Assembly (NCBI GenBank): GCA_900769955.1
Contig: CAAGIP010000145.1
Span: 1-19,398, forward strand
From: Spirochaetia bacterium
GTDB taxonomy: Bacteria; Spirochaetota; Spirochaetia; Sphaerochaetales; Sphaerochaetaceae
Direction of reading: 5' to 3'
Length of the DNA stretch: 19,398 nt
In this document: piece by piece, positions 6,880 to 15,251 of the stretch
How the letters are laid out: each line of letters opens with the position of its first letter
Position numbering within the stretch: position 1 is the first letter of the stretch
Translations under genes and position numbers: made by a program
Notes under the pieces: model-generated
Database searches by the model: none
The model's input: only the letters and a program-made list of their open reading frames with translations
What the model was told of the DNA's origin: nothing

Positions 6880-7974
6880 ATGGAAGTAGTACTTAAGAAT
6901 CTTACCAAGATATTCCCCAGCCGTAACAGGAAAAACGGGGATGAGGTGGTTGCGGTAAATGACATGAACATCACGATTCCCGACGGGAAACTGGTGGGCC
7001 TCCTGGGCCCTTCGGGATGCGGAAAGAGCACGACGCTCTATATGATATCGGGACTTCAGAAGGTGACGGGAGGTCAGATCTTCTTCGGATGCGATGATGT
7101 CACGCACCTGACTCCCGAGAACAGGGGCGTTGGACTCGTGTTCCAGAACTATGCGCTCTATCCGCACCTTACCGTAAAGCAGAACATCATGTTCCCGCTT
7201 GAGAACCTGAAGGGAGCGGACAGACTTTCAAAAGAGGAAATGCTGAAGCGAACCGTTGAGGTCGCGAAGCTTGTCCAGATCGATGAACTGCTTGCCAGAA
7301 AGCCCTCCGAGCTTTCAGGAGGCCAGCAGCAGAGAGTCGCGATCGCAAGGGCACTTGTCAAGATGCCTAAGGTGCTGCTGCTTGACGAACCTCTTTCCAA
7401 CCTCGATGCCCGCCTCCGCCTCCAGACCCGGGAGGAAATAAGAAGGATCCAGAGGGAGACTAAGATAACGACCGTGTTCGTCACCCACGACCAGGAGGAG
7501 GCGATGAGCATCTCCGATGAGATCGTCATCATGAAACTCGGCATCGTCCAGCAGATAGGCCGGCCTCAGGATGTCTATGACAACCCTGCGAACCTCTTTG
7601 TCGCGAAGTTCCTGGGAACCCCTCCGATCAACGTGTTTGCGGGAAGAGTTGAGAAGGGTAAGGTATACATCGGATCCGAAGCCATCCTTGATTCTCCCGT
7701 TCCCGATCAGGAAGTTTACGTGGGCCTCCGCCCGGAAGGCTTCACCCTCGATGAGAACGGTCCCTTCTCCTGTAAGCTGAAGGGCATAGAGGTCATGGGA
7801 CGTGACGTATCTGTCGTCGGTTCCCACCCCGATCTTGTGTCAAACAGCTTAAGGATCATAATCCCGTCAGATGCGGGAGTCGATGAGGATCGTGAAAGAG
7901 TCCGTTTCTCGGTCAGAAGAAACAAGTGCTTCATTTTCCGTAAGGATAATGAGGAAAGGATTCCTCTGGAGTAA
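6880..7974 (+). CDS. ABC importer ATP-binding protein (MalK/UgpC type, CUT1 family)
   Basis: The 364-residue ATPase has every ABC motif: Walker A GPSGCGKST (43-51), Q-loop QNYALYPH (Q89), signature LSGGQQQR (145-152), Walker B VLLLDEP (165-171), D-loop SNLD (173-176) and H-loop VTHDQEEA (H203). A TOBE/regulatory C-terminal region (about 240-364) includes VGLRPEGF, as in MalK, UgpC and MsmK. It energises the two permeases that follow by ATP hydrolysis at the cytoplasmic face. The start at 6880 was chosen because the nucleotide-binding domain starts there (MEVVLKNLTKIF) and GAGGA lies 10 bases upstream; an in-frame start at 6736 overlaps the RDD gene and adds nothing domain-like. This importer has a dedicated ATPase, unlike systems sharing one MsmK. 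Confidence 0.93.
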   Translation: MEVVLKNLTKIFPSRNRKNGDEVVAVNDMNITIPDGKLVGLLGPSGCGKSTTLYMISGLQKVTGGQIFFGCDDVTHLTPENRGVGLVFQNYALYPHLTVKQNIMFPLENLKGADRLSKEEMLKRTVEVAKLVQIDELLARKPSELSGGQQQRVAIARALVKMPKVLLLDEPLSNLDARLRLQTREEIRRIQRETKITTVFVTHDQEEAMSISDEIVIMKLGIVQQIGRPQDVYDNPANLFVAKFLGTPPINVFAGRVEKGKVYIGSEAILDSPVPDQEVYVGLRPEGFTLDENGPFSCKLKGIEVMGRDVSVVGSHPDLVSNSLRIIIPSDAGVDEDRERVRFSVRRNKCFIFRKDNEERIPLE

Positions 7975-7977
7975 GCT

Positions 7978-8928
7978 ATGCAGATGGTAGAAAGTGAACA
8001 TAAATGGAAGGCATGGCTATATCTCTCGCCTGCGATAGTGCTTCTGCTGGTATTCACCGTCTGGCCGATAATAAACACGGTAAGAATGGCCTTCCTTGAA
8101 AACTACTCAGGGCTCAAGGCGGTCGGAGGAATGACGTTCTCCTTCGGAATCGGAAACTTCCAGAAGGTCGTGAAGTACCAGAAGTTTCTGCAGTGCATGA
8201 AGAACACGATCCTGCTCTGCGTGCTGACGGTGCCCATTTCAACGATCCTGGCGCTGCTTATCGCGGTGTGTCTCAACTCGATAAAGTTCCTGCAGAAGCC
8301 GCTGCAGACGATCTTCTTCCTGCCCTATGTGACTAACAGCATCGCCATCGGCATGGTCTTTGCCGCGATGTTCAACATCGTCGGTTCGTTCTACGGAAGC
8401 GAGAATGAGATAGTCGTCACGGCAGGCATAATAAACAACATCCTTGAGGCACTGGGATTCCGGAAAGTCAACTGGATAAACTCAGGTTCATCGTATGCCG
8501 CGAATATTACGGTCATGACAGTATATATTGTGTGGAACGCGCTTCCCTTCAAGATACTTGTCCTGCTCGGCGGGCTTCAGTCGATAGATAAGCAGTACTA
8601 CGATGCGGCACGTGTCGACGGAACCTCAAGACGGAGGATATTCTGGAAGATAACCGTTCCCCTCCTGTCCCCGATGCTTGCATACGTCATCATCACCGGC
8701 TTCATCGGAGGTTTCAAGGAATACACCTCGATAGTCGGTATCTTCGGCGAGAAGATGGGACCACCCGATGACGCGGGAAGACTCAACACCATGGTAGGCT
8801 TCATATATGATGCCCTTTCCACGAACAATCAGGGACGCGCCTCCGCCGCAGCCCTGATCCTCTTCGGCATCATCCTTATCGTCACTCTCATCAACCTGCG
8901 TGTCAGTAAGAAGAGAGTACACTATTAG
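7978..8928 (+). CDS. ABC importer permease 1 (MalF/UgpA type)
   Basis: The 316-residue inner-membrane permease has about six membrane helices and the BPD_transp_1 EAA loop YYDAARVDGTSRRRIFWKI (207-225) followed by TVPLLSP, which docks into the ATPase. Its N-terminus (WLYLSPAIVLLLVFTVWP) is typical of UgpA-like subunits of CUT1 importers. It forms the channel with permease 2. It starts 3 bases after the ATPase stop with GGAG 6 bases upstream; ATG at 7984 is a close alternative. The family is best known for sugars and glycerol phosphates, so the substrate cannot be taken from the family alone. Confidence 0.92.
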   Translation: MQMVESEHKWKAWLYLSPAIVLLLVFTVWPIINTVRMAFLENYSGLKAVGGMTFSFGIGNFQKVVKYQKFLQCMKNTILLCVLTVPISTILALLIAVCLNSIKFLQKPLQTIFFLPYVTNSIAIGMVFAAMFNIVGSFYGSENEIVVTAGIINNILEALGFRKVNWINSGSSYAANITVMTVYIVWNALPFKILVLLGGLQSIDKQYYDAARVDGTSRRRIFWKITVPLLSPMLAYVIITGFIGGFKEYTSIVGIFGEKMGPPDDAGRLNTMVGFIYDALSTNNQGRASAAALILFGIILIVTLINLRVSKKRVHY

Positions 8929-8939
8929 GAGGGGATCAT

Positions 8940-9809
8940 ATGAATGAAAATACAATCGGAAAGGCCAGGATAAGACAGAGGATAGTGGGTGCATCAGTGC
9001 AGGTCCTGCTCTATGCATTCCTCCTTCTCATGGCGCTCATCGTCCTGTTCCCGTTCTACTGGATGGTCATCTCATCACTGAAGACACTCGATGAGTACCG
9101 CATGAGCGTTCCGACCTTCTTTCCCAGAAAGGTAATGTTCTCCAACTACTCGAATGCGTTCACCACCGCGAATCTGGGAAGGCTGTTTCTGAACACGATG
9201 TATGTCGGTATCGTCTCAACCCTCCTTTCGTTAGTTATAACGATACTTTCGGCATTTGCCTTCGCGCGCCTTGAGTTCAAGGGTAAGAACGCACTCTTCG
9301 GTGCCCTGCTTGCGACGATGATGATACCGGGTGAGCTCTTTACGATCACGAACTACAGCACTGTCACGAAGCTTGGCTGGATGAATACATACACTGTACT
9401 CATCGTCCCGTTCCTGGTATCCGTGTTCTACATATATCTGCTGCGTCAGAACTTCATGCAGATACCTGATGAACTCTACCTTGCCGCCAAGGTCGACGGC
9501 ACGGGAGACTTCAAGTACCTCCTGAAGGTCATGATCCCGCTCTCGCTTCCGACCCTGATCTCGATCACTATCCTGAAGATGATGGGTGCCTGGAACAGCT
9601 ATATCTGGCCGCGCCTGGTCGCAAACGACGAAAAGCACCGCATGATAACGAACGGACTGAGAAATGCGTTTACCGAAACCACGGGGGACGTGAACTATCC
9701 CGTTCAGATGGCGGCAGTCGCACTCGTGTCCCTCCCGCTCTTTTTAGTCTTCGTCTTTTTGAGGAAGTACATCATGAAGGGCGTGAGCAGAAGCGGAATA
9801 AAAGGTTAA
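8940..9809 (+). CDS. ABC importer permease 2 (MalG/UgpE type)
   Basis: The 289-residue partner permease has about six membrane helices, the family start FPFYWMVISSLK (near 37-48) and the EAA loop ELYLAAKVDGTGDFKYLLKV (178-197) leading to MIPLSLP. It pairs with the preceding MalF-type permease. The ribosome binding site AGGAGGGG lies between the two genes, 11 bases apart. The C-terminus KGVSRSGIKG is typical of MalG-like subunits (usually ending 'GG.KG'). A 33-base gap without a hairpin leads to the binding-protein gene. Confidence 0.92.
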   Translation: MNENTIGKARIRQRIVGASVQVLLYAFLLLMALIVLFPFYWMVISSLKTLDEYRMSVPTFFPRKVMFSNYSNAFTTANLGRLFLNTMYVGIVSTLLSLVITILSAFAFARLEFKGKNALFGALLATMMIPGELFTITNYSTVTKLGWMNTYTVLIVPFLVSVFYIYLLRQNFMQIPDELYLAAKVDGTGDFKYLLKVMIPLSLPTLISITILKMMGAWNSYIWPRLVANDEKHRMITNGLRNAFTETTGDVNYPVQMAAVALVSLPLFLVFVFLRKYIMKGVSRSGIKG

Positions 9810-9842
9810 TCACAAAAGATAAAGATAAATAGGAGTAAAAAA

Positions 9843-11264
9843 ATGAAAAAAGTCTTAATGACGGCAATACTCTGCATGCTCTGCATCGCAGCTGTGTTTG
9901 CAGGAGGTTCGAAGGAAAAGGGAAGCGCTGCGGCTAGCACCGGCTTCCAGGTTCCTGAAAACGGATATGACGGATCCCCCGTCACGATCAGGTTCTACCA
10001 TACAATGGGCACGAACCTTTCCGAGGTCCTCAGCCTTTACATTGAGGAGTTCAACAAGCTTTACCCGAACATCACCGTAGAGGCAACCCAGGTGGGAAGC
10101 TATGATGATGTCAGGGATCAGATCTCAACCGAAATCACTGTAGGCGGTCAGCCCAACATCGCATACTGCTATCCCGACCACGTTGCGCTTTATAACCTGG
10201 CAGGTGTCGTCGTTCCCCTCGACTCACTAATCGAATCCGATGTCAAAGTAAAGCGCGCGGACGGCAGTGAGGAAATCCTCGGACTCACACCCGCACAGCA
10301 GGCAGACTTCATCGAAGGCTACTACAATGAAGGCCGCCAGTTCGGTGACGGTCTCATGTACACTCTTCCCTGGTCAAAGTCCACAGAGGTCCTCTACTAC
10401 AACAAGACCTTCTTCGACCAGCATGGAATTTCAGTTCCCACGACCTGGGATGAGATGGAAGCCGTATGTGCAAAGATCAAGGCAATCGACCCCAGCTCAA
10501 TTCCTCTCGGCTATGACAGTGAGGGTAACTGGTTCATCACGATGACTGAGCAGCTCGGTTCCGATTACACATCCGCAACCGAACCCCACTATCTCTTCGA
10601 CAACCAGACCAACCGCGATTTCGTGAAGAAGTTCAGAAGCTGGTACCAGAAGGGTTATCTCACGACCCAGACTCTCTATGGGTCATACACCTCAGGTCTC
10701 TTCGTCTCCGAGAACGATGTTAAGAGCTACATGTCCATCGGTTCATCCGCAGGTGCCACACACCAGCGCCCGACTGTCCTTGCCGACGGCAGCTATCCCT
10801 TCGAGGTCGGTATCGCAACAATCCCTCAGGCAGATAAGAACAATCCAAAGGTAATCAGCCAGGGACCGAGCGTATGTATTTTCGGCAAATCCAATCCTCA
10901 GGAAGTCATCGCATCATGGCTCTTCGTCAAGTTCATGACGACAAGTGTGGACTTCCAGGCTGATTTCTCAATGACGAGCGGTTACGTGCCCGTACTCAAG
11001 AGTGTAGGCGAGCATCCTGTATATAAGGACTTTGTCGCCAAGGCAGACGGTGGCAAGTACATCTCAGCCCTCAGCGCAAAGGTATGTCTTTCTCAGGAGA
11101 GTGCTTACTACACATCACCGGCCTTCAACGGTTCATCCACGGCCAGAAGCCAGGTTCAGACCCTTTTCGCAAAGTGTCTTTCCGCAGCAGACGGCGGCAA
11201 TGAGGATCAGATGATTCAGAAGGCGTTTAAAGAAGCGACAGACGAGTGCGAATACCAGAACTGA
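9843..11264 (+). CDS. Extracellular solute-binding protein, family 1 (importer subunit)
   Basis: The 473-residue protein starts MKKVLMTAILCMLCIAAVFA, a signal peptide, then GGSKEKGSAAAS, a mature start common in spirochaete binding proteins; there is no lipobox Cys at the cleavage site. The mature part fits SBP_bac_1/UgpB: VTIRFYHTMGTNLSEVL, EEFNKLYPNITVEATQ, LMYTLPWSKSTEVLYYNKTFF (a hinge block of the family) and SWLFVKFMTTS. It binds the solute outside the inner membrane and delivers it to the two permeases. The start has AGGAG 7 bases upstream. Its last 19 bases overlap the start of the SNase lipoprotein gene, the strongest physical link between importer and nuclease. The ligand is unknown: a carbohydrate is the default, nuclease products the alternative. 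Confidence 0.9.
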   Translation: MKKVLMTAILCMLCIAAVFAGGSKEKGSAAASTGFQVPENGYDGSPVTIRFYHTMGTNLSEVLSLYIEEFNKLYPNITVEATQVGSYDDVRDQISTEITVGGQPNIAYCYPDHVALYNLAGVVVPLDSLIESDVKVKRADGSEEILGLTPAQQADFIEGYYNEGRQFGDGLMYTLPWSKSTEVLYYNKTFFDQHGISVPTTWDEMEAVCAKIKAIDPSSIPLGYDSEGNWFITMTEQLGSDYTSATEPHYLFDNQTNRDFVKKFRSWYQKGYLTTQTLYGSYTSGLFVSENDVKSYMSIGSSAGATHQRPTVLADGSYPFEVGIATIPQADKNNPKVISQGPSVCIFGKSNPQEVIASWLFVKFMTTSVDFQADFSMTSGYVPVLKSVGEHPVYKDFVAKADGGKYISALSAKVCLSQESAYYTSPAFNGSSTARSQVQTLFAKCLSAADGGNEDQMIQKAFKEATDECEYQN

Positions 11265-12526
11265 TAAAAAGGCTTACACTTACACTGCTTGTGCTCATCA
11301 TCCTCTCATCCTGTGCCACGGTGCAGGAAGAGGCTTCATCCGATGAGCACACGGACTATGTCGCATCACTTTCCTTTTCCATGGGAAGCGAGACCGTAAA
11401 GTGCCCTGTCACCGTCAGAACCTTCATCGACGGGGATACGACACACTTCAGTGTCCCGGCTGATGTCGTTCCGGACGGTGTGCTTAAGGCACGCTACCTT
11501 GCCGTGAACACACCTGAATCGACGGGAAAGATTGAGGAGTGGGGAAAGAGGGCATCGCTTTACACAAAGGAAAAGCTTTCAGGTGCCGAATCAATCTGGA
11601 TTGAGAGCGACACTTCCACCTGGAACCTCGATTCCACCGGAAGCCGTCATCTTGTCTGGGTGTGGTACCGGACAGGAGCCGATGAAGAGTACAGGTGCCT
11701 TAACCTGGAGCTGCTCCAGGAGGGTCTTGCACTTCCTTCCTCATCGGCTAACAACCGCTACGGCTCATACTGCATGGCTGCAATCGATCAGGCAAAGAGG
11801 GAAAAGCTCTGCGTCTGGTCAGGTGAGAAGGATCCTGACTTCTTCTACGGGGACGCAGTCGAACTGACTCTACCTGAACTGAGGGCGCACATTGCCGAGT
11901 ACAATGGTGTAAAAGTCGCATTTGAAGGCAATGTAACCGTCAACGGAAGCAACACCGTTTACGTTGAGGATGAGGATTCGGAAACGGGATGTGCCTTTGC
12001 CCTTCCCGTCTACTACGGCTTTGCCCTCAATGGTGCTGGTCTGGACATCATATCAGTGGGAAACCGTGTCAGGATAGTCGGTACCGTCCAGTACTATGAA
12101 GCAGGAGAGTCGTGGCAGGTGTCGGGACTTAAGTACCGTCAGATGAAGCCCGATGATCCTTCAAACATCAGACTGATCGAAGAAGGCGTCCAGCCAGTCT
12201 GGAGGAATTTAAGCCTTGAAGAGCTTTTAACGGAAGAAGTCACTGTTGGGGAAGACGGTGTCACACTGCCGCTTTCGGAGGCGGCGCTGGCATCGACAGT
12301 CACCGTAAGGGAACTTCTCGTGAATGACACATATGTCTCGGGAGACGTGCTTACTCTTGTATGCACCTCCGGAGGCTATGAAACTGAAATAAGGGTGGAA
12401 GCCCGTGGAGTATCGGGAGCTGACCTTATTGGCCGTACCGTGAGCGTGAAAGGAATCGCGGACAGCTGGAAGGGAAGGCCTCAGATAAAGGTTTTCAGGG
12501 CGGAGGACATCTCCGTCGATGATTAA
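11246..12526 (+). CDS. Surface lipoprotein nuclease: SNase domain plus two OB-fold-like domains
   Basis: The 426-residue product begins at a GTG overlapping the binding-protein gene by 19 bases; no good ribosome binding site is seen, so translation is probably coupled. Residues 11-23 form a lipoprotein signal with lipobox LSSC (C23). The SNase (thermonuclease) domain spans about 52-195: FIDGDT (D62, D64), ARYLAVNTPE (R83 and E91, matching R35 and E43 of S. aureus nuclease), R134 as the R87 equivalent, NLELLQEGLAL, and AKREKLCVWSG. The active site looks intact; N88 replaces the calcium-ligand Asp, as in many bacterial SNases. Residues about 208-298 and 349-423 look like OB-folds (FEGNVTVNG, VGNRVRIVGTVQYY, GRTVSVKGIADSWKGRPQI). 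It probably cuts DNA and RNA outside the inner membrane. Confidence 0.85.
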   Translation: MRIPELIKRLTLTLLVLIILSSCATVQEEASSDEHTDYVASLSFSMGSETVKCPVTVRTFIDGDTTHFSVPADVVPDGVLKARYLAVNTPESTGKIEEWGKRASLYTKEKLSGAESIWIESDTSTWNLDSTGSRHLVWVWYRTGADEEYRCLNLELLQEGLALPSSSANNRYGSYCMAAIDQAKREKLCVWSGEKDPDFFYGDAVELTLPELRAHIAEYNGVKVAFEGNVTVNGSNTVYVEDEDSETGCAFALPVYYGFALNGAGLDIISVGNRVRIVGTVQYYEAGESWQVSGLKYRQMKPDDPSNIRLIEEGVQPVWRNLSLEELLTEEVTVGEDGVTLPLSEAALASTVTVRELLVNDTYVSGDVLTLVCTSGGYETEIRVEARGVSGADLIGRTVSVKGIADSWKGRPQIKVFRAEDISVDD

Positions 12527-12539
12527 GAGGAGCGTAAAA

Positions 12540-15209
12540 ATGAAAAAGACTCTGGCAACAGTGCTTTCAGTACTGTTACTGCTCGGCCTGGTCATCTCAT
12601 GTGCGACCACTGCCGCAACGGATGACATGGGACTTACAAACGCAAAGAACTACCTTGCCGCGATGTACGGCACAGGTTCAAAGGTAACCGCAACGGCAAG
12701 CGACTATAAGGTCGTCGATGTAGTCATGGTAAACAATGTCGCATACCCGGTCTCCTGGACCGTCGACAGTGATGAAGTTGCCTTCAGCGATGCCGTGAAC
12801 CATATGATCACGGTGGATGTGAACGAGAAGGCAGCTGAGGATGTGTACTACACACTCACGGCCACGATCACGGACAGTGCCACAGGCAACAGTGCAACAG
12901 CGGCATTTGCCCACTACATTCCTGCATTCAGGGAATCCTCCTGGACCGATTACAGGGATGCCGCCGATGACACGACACTGGTCGTCAAGGGCGTGGTCAC
13001 TGGCATAATGTCCAAGACCAACGGCAACTCAAGCAACTGTCTCTACTTCCAGGATGACACTGCGGGATACTATGTCTATGCCATGGCGGATGATCCCGTG
13101 ACACTGGGAATCGAACCGGGAATGACAGTGCGCGCAACGGGTCTCAAGGATACATACAGCGGAACTCTTGAACTTGCCAGTGCAACAGTCGAGATCCTCG
13201 ATGCGGAAAAGAAGATTGTTGAGCCTGTCGACTTCACAGCACTGTATGAGGCTGCTGAATCACTTAAGGATACATCCATCACCGGACCTCAGGCCCTCTA
13301 CGTCACTATCAAGGACGTCACGGTAACCACACAGGATACTTCCAGCGGTTACTACAGATTCAAAAAGGGCGACCTTGAGTCCTATGTCAGGATTTCATCC
13401 TCGGTATGTCCCATCACCAAGGATCTTCAGAGCGAGCTCATCAGCTCACACGCTGAGCACTTCGGCTGGGTTGCCGACGTAAGCGGTGTCATCTGTGTCT
13501 ATGACGGTGCCTTCTATCTTTCACCCATCGACGGTTCATCATTCGTCTACAAGGGACTCCCCGAGAAGAGCGATGCGGAAAAGATCGCTTTCGAACTTGA
13601 TGCACTTACCCTTACCGAAGCCGTAACTGAGGATACATCAGTCGCACTTGCAAAAGAGGGCGTCAGCTATGATTCAGTAAAACTTACCTGGAAGAGCGAC
13701 AGCGCATGCGCGCTCGTTGAGGATGGCAAGCTTACCTTTACGCTTCCTGAGGAAGACACGGTCGTGACCATCACGGTGACTGCAGTCTGCGGTGAGGAAA
13801 GTGCAGTGAAAACATTTACCGTAAAGGTTGATGCCGCGCCGAAGACCGAGTATGCACCCGTCTTCGTAAGTGAACCTGCCGAACATAAGATTTACGCTTT
13901 TGCGCTTTATCAGGGCAATACAGGCAGGAATCTCTACTTCACGGGTGAGCTCAGCGGCAAGTACCTTGCAACCACGGATAAGGGTGAGAAGGCCGCACCT
14001 GTATATGCAGAGAAGAGTGACGATGGTCTCAGGCTTTACTTCATCAAGGATAAGGCAAAGAGCTACATCGAGATCGTATCGGTTGACGGAAAGGCCACCA
14101 TCCAGCTAAACAGCGAGCCCGCATCGGTATGGACGTGGAACAGCGACGTATGCGTGCCTGTCACCAATGTCGACGGTACCGATTACTACCTTGGCTGCTA
14201 CAAAACATACGAGACTATTTCCGCATCAAAGACCAGCTACATTCTGAACGATACATCCGTTATCGGAAAGAGCCAGTTCCCTGCATCCCTTGCCGAACTT
14301 GCAGTTGCTGTCAATGAACAGAAGAAAGTCACTGCCGCAGAAGACGGTGAGTATCTCTTCCGTGTCAACCAGAACAATGCAGGAAAGACTCTCTATGTTA
14401 CCGGTGAGATGAGCGGCAAGTACCTTGCGACAGCCACAAACCCTGAAAAGGCCGCATATGTGACAATTGAGAATAAGGACGGCGGATTCACGATGAAGAC
14501 TGATAAGGGCTATATCGAAATTGCTGATGTCAGCGGAAAGGCCACTATTCAGGTTAATGGCGAACCCACTTCCCTCTGGAGCTGGAACAGCGATGCATGC
14601 GTTCCCGTCATGAACGTAGCAGGAACCGACTACTACCTCGGATGTTACAAAACCTATGAGACAGTATCCGCCTCAAAGACTTCATACATCCTTGACGACA
14701 CATCAGTAATCGATGTGTCCCAGTTCCCTGCATTCTTCTATTCAAGTGAAAAAACCGCAATGAAGGTTTCTCCCGTAAGTGAGGCCTCGGAAGGTTCATA
14801 CTTACTCGGACTTGAACAGAACAACATCGGTAAGATGCTCTACTTCACGGGTGAGCAGAGCGGCAAGTATCTTGCCACTTCAACAGATGTGACCAAGGCC
14901 GCAGGTGTTGTCCTGAAGAACGCTGACGGAGGCTTCACTCTTTCAGCAAACGGTAAGTTCATCGAGATCGTATCCGTTGACGGCAAGGCCACGATCCAGC
15001 TTAATGATGAGTCTTCAGCTCTCTGGAACATGGATGCAGAGACAGGTGTCATGTACACAGCTGTTGATGGTACCGATTATTACCTAGGCTGTTACAAGAC
15101 TTACGACACGCTTTCAGCATCAAAGACAGGCTACGTGCTTGATGACACATCCGTCATCGGCGTATCGCAGTTCCCTGTCCGCCTGCTGGAATTCGTAAAC
15201 GCAGAGTGA
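12540..15209 (+). CDS. Large lipoprotein with Ig-like and OB-like domains and three tandem repeats
   Basis: The 889-residue product starts MKKTLATVLSVLLLLGLVIS with Cys21 as lipobox Cys. AGAGGAG lies about 8 bases before the ATG at 12540; an in-frame ATG at 12519 would overlap the upstream gene and spoil the signal peptide. Visible blocks: Ig-like domain about 33-130, OB-like domain about 146-222 (LVVKGVVTGIMSKTNG, LYFQDDTAGYYVYA), a second OB-like domain about 250-335, a second Ig-like domain about 345-431, then repeats at 450, 603 and 752, each near 135 residues. Every repeat ends with a GTDYYLGCYKTY, SASKT, DTSVI, SQFP series. No catalytic motif was found. I do not recognise the repeat family with certainty. 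Together with the nuclease gene 13 bases upstream, a nucleic-acid or surface-ligand binding role is plausible but inferred. Confidence 0.8.
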   Translation: MKKTLATVLSVLLLLGLVISCATTAATDDMGLTNAKNYLAAMYGTGSKVTATASDYKVVDVVMVNNVAYPVSWTVDSDEVAFSDAVNHMITVDVNEKAAEDVYYTLTATITDSATGNSATAAFAHYIPAFRESSWTDYRDAADDTTLVVKGVVTGIMSKTNGNSSNCLYFQDDTAGYYVYAMADDPVTLGIEPGMTVRATGLKDTYSGTLELASATVEILDAEKKIVEPVDFTALYEAAESLKDTSITGPQALYVTIKDVTVTTQDTSSGYYRFKKGDLESYVRISSSVCPITKDLQSELISSHAEHFGWVADVSGVICVYDGAFYLSPIDGSSFVYKGLPEKSDAEKIAFELDALTLTEAVTEDTSVALAKEGVSYDSVKLTWKSDSACALVEDGKLTFTLPEEDTVVTITVTAVCGEESAVKTFTVKVDAAPKTEYAPVFVSEPAEHKIYAFALYQGNTGRNLYFTGELSGKYLATTDKGEKAAPVYAEKSDDGLRLYFIKDKAKSYIEIVSVDGKATIQLNSEPASVWTWNSDVCVPVTNVDGTDYYLGCYKTYETISASKTSYILNDTSVIGKSQFPASLAELAVAVNEQKKVTAAEDGEYLFRVNQNNAGKTLYVTGEMSGKYLATATNPEKAAYVTIENKDGGFTMKTDKGYIEIADVSGKATIQVNGEPTSLWSWNSDACVPVMNVAGTDYYLGCYKTYETVSASKTSYILDDTSVIDVSQFPAFFYSSEKTAMKVSPVSEASEGSYLLGLEQNNIGKMLYFTGEQSGKYLATSTDVTKAAGVVLKNADGGFTLSANGKFIEIVSVDGKATIQLNDESSALWNMDAETGVMYTAVDGTDYYLGCYKTYDTLSASKTGYVLDDTSVIGVSQFPVRLLEFVNAE
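13887..14300 (+). repeat. Lipoprotein repeat unit 1
   Basis: In-frame repeat encoding residues 450-587, with SGKYLATT, SYIEIVSVDGKATIQLN, DVCVPVTNVDGTDYYLGCYK and SQFP. The IEIVSVDGKATIQLN block is identical in protein, and nearly so in DNA, to unit 3. Confidence 0.85.
14346..14738 (+). repeat. Lipoprotein repeat unit 2
   Basis: Encodes residues 603-733, starting 459 bases after unit 1. It keeps SGKYLATA, YIEIADVSGKATIQVN, DACVPVMNVAGTDYYLGC and SQFP. Both repeat cysteines are present, as in unit 1. Confidence 0.85.
14793..15194 (+). repeat. Lipoprotein repeat unit 3
   Basis: Encodes residues 752-885, starting 447 bases after unit 2. It keeps SGKYLATS, IEIVSVDGKATIQLN, VDGTDYYLGCYKTY and SQFP but has TGVMYTAVDG where units 1 and 2 have DVCVPV/DACVPV, so the first of the two cysteines is missing. 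Confidence 0.85.
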
Positions 15210-15216
15210 TTTACAT

Positions 15217-15246
15217 GGGGCTGTGAAAACCACAGCCCCTTTTAAG
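15217..15246 (+). terminator. Intrinsic terminator after the repeat lipoprotein gene
   Basis: GGGGCTGTG (15217-15225) and CACAGCCCC (15231-15239) form a perfect 9-bp stem with a 5-base loop, followed by TTTT (15240-15243). It ends only about 6 bases before the next start codon at 15252, so it may act as an attenuator for the DHH genes. Confidence 0.8.
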
Positions 15247-15251
15247 ACTTT

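Noticed and set aside
12519..12539. Upstream ATG for the repeat lipoprotein
   Set aside because: It overlaps the SNase gene and puts extra charged residues before the signal peptide; the 12540 start has its own ribosome binding site.
13887..15194. CRISPR or mobile-element repeats
   Set aside because: The repeats are long, degenerate and in frame inside one protein, with no spacer pattern or terminal inverted repeats.
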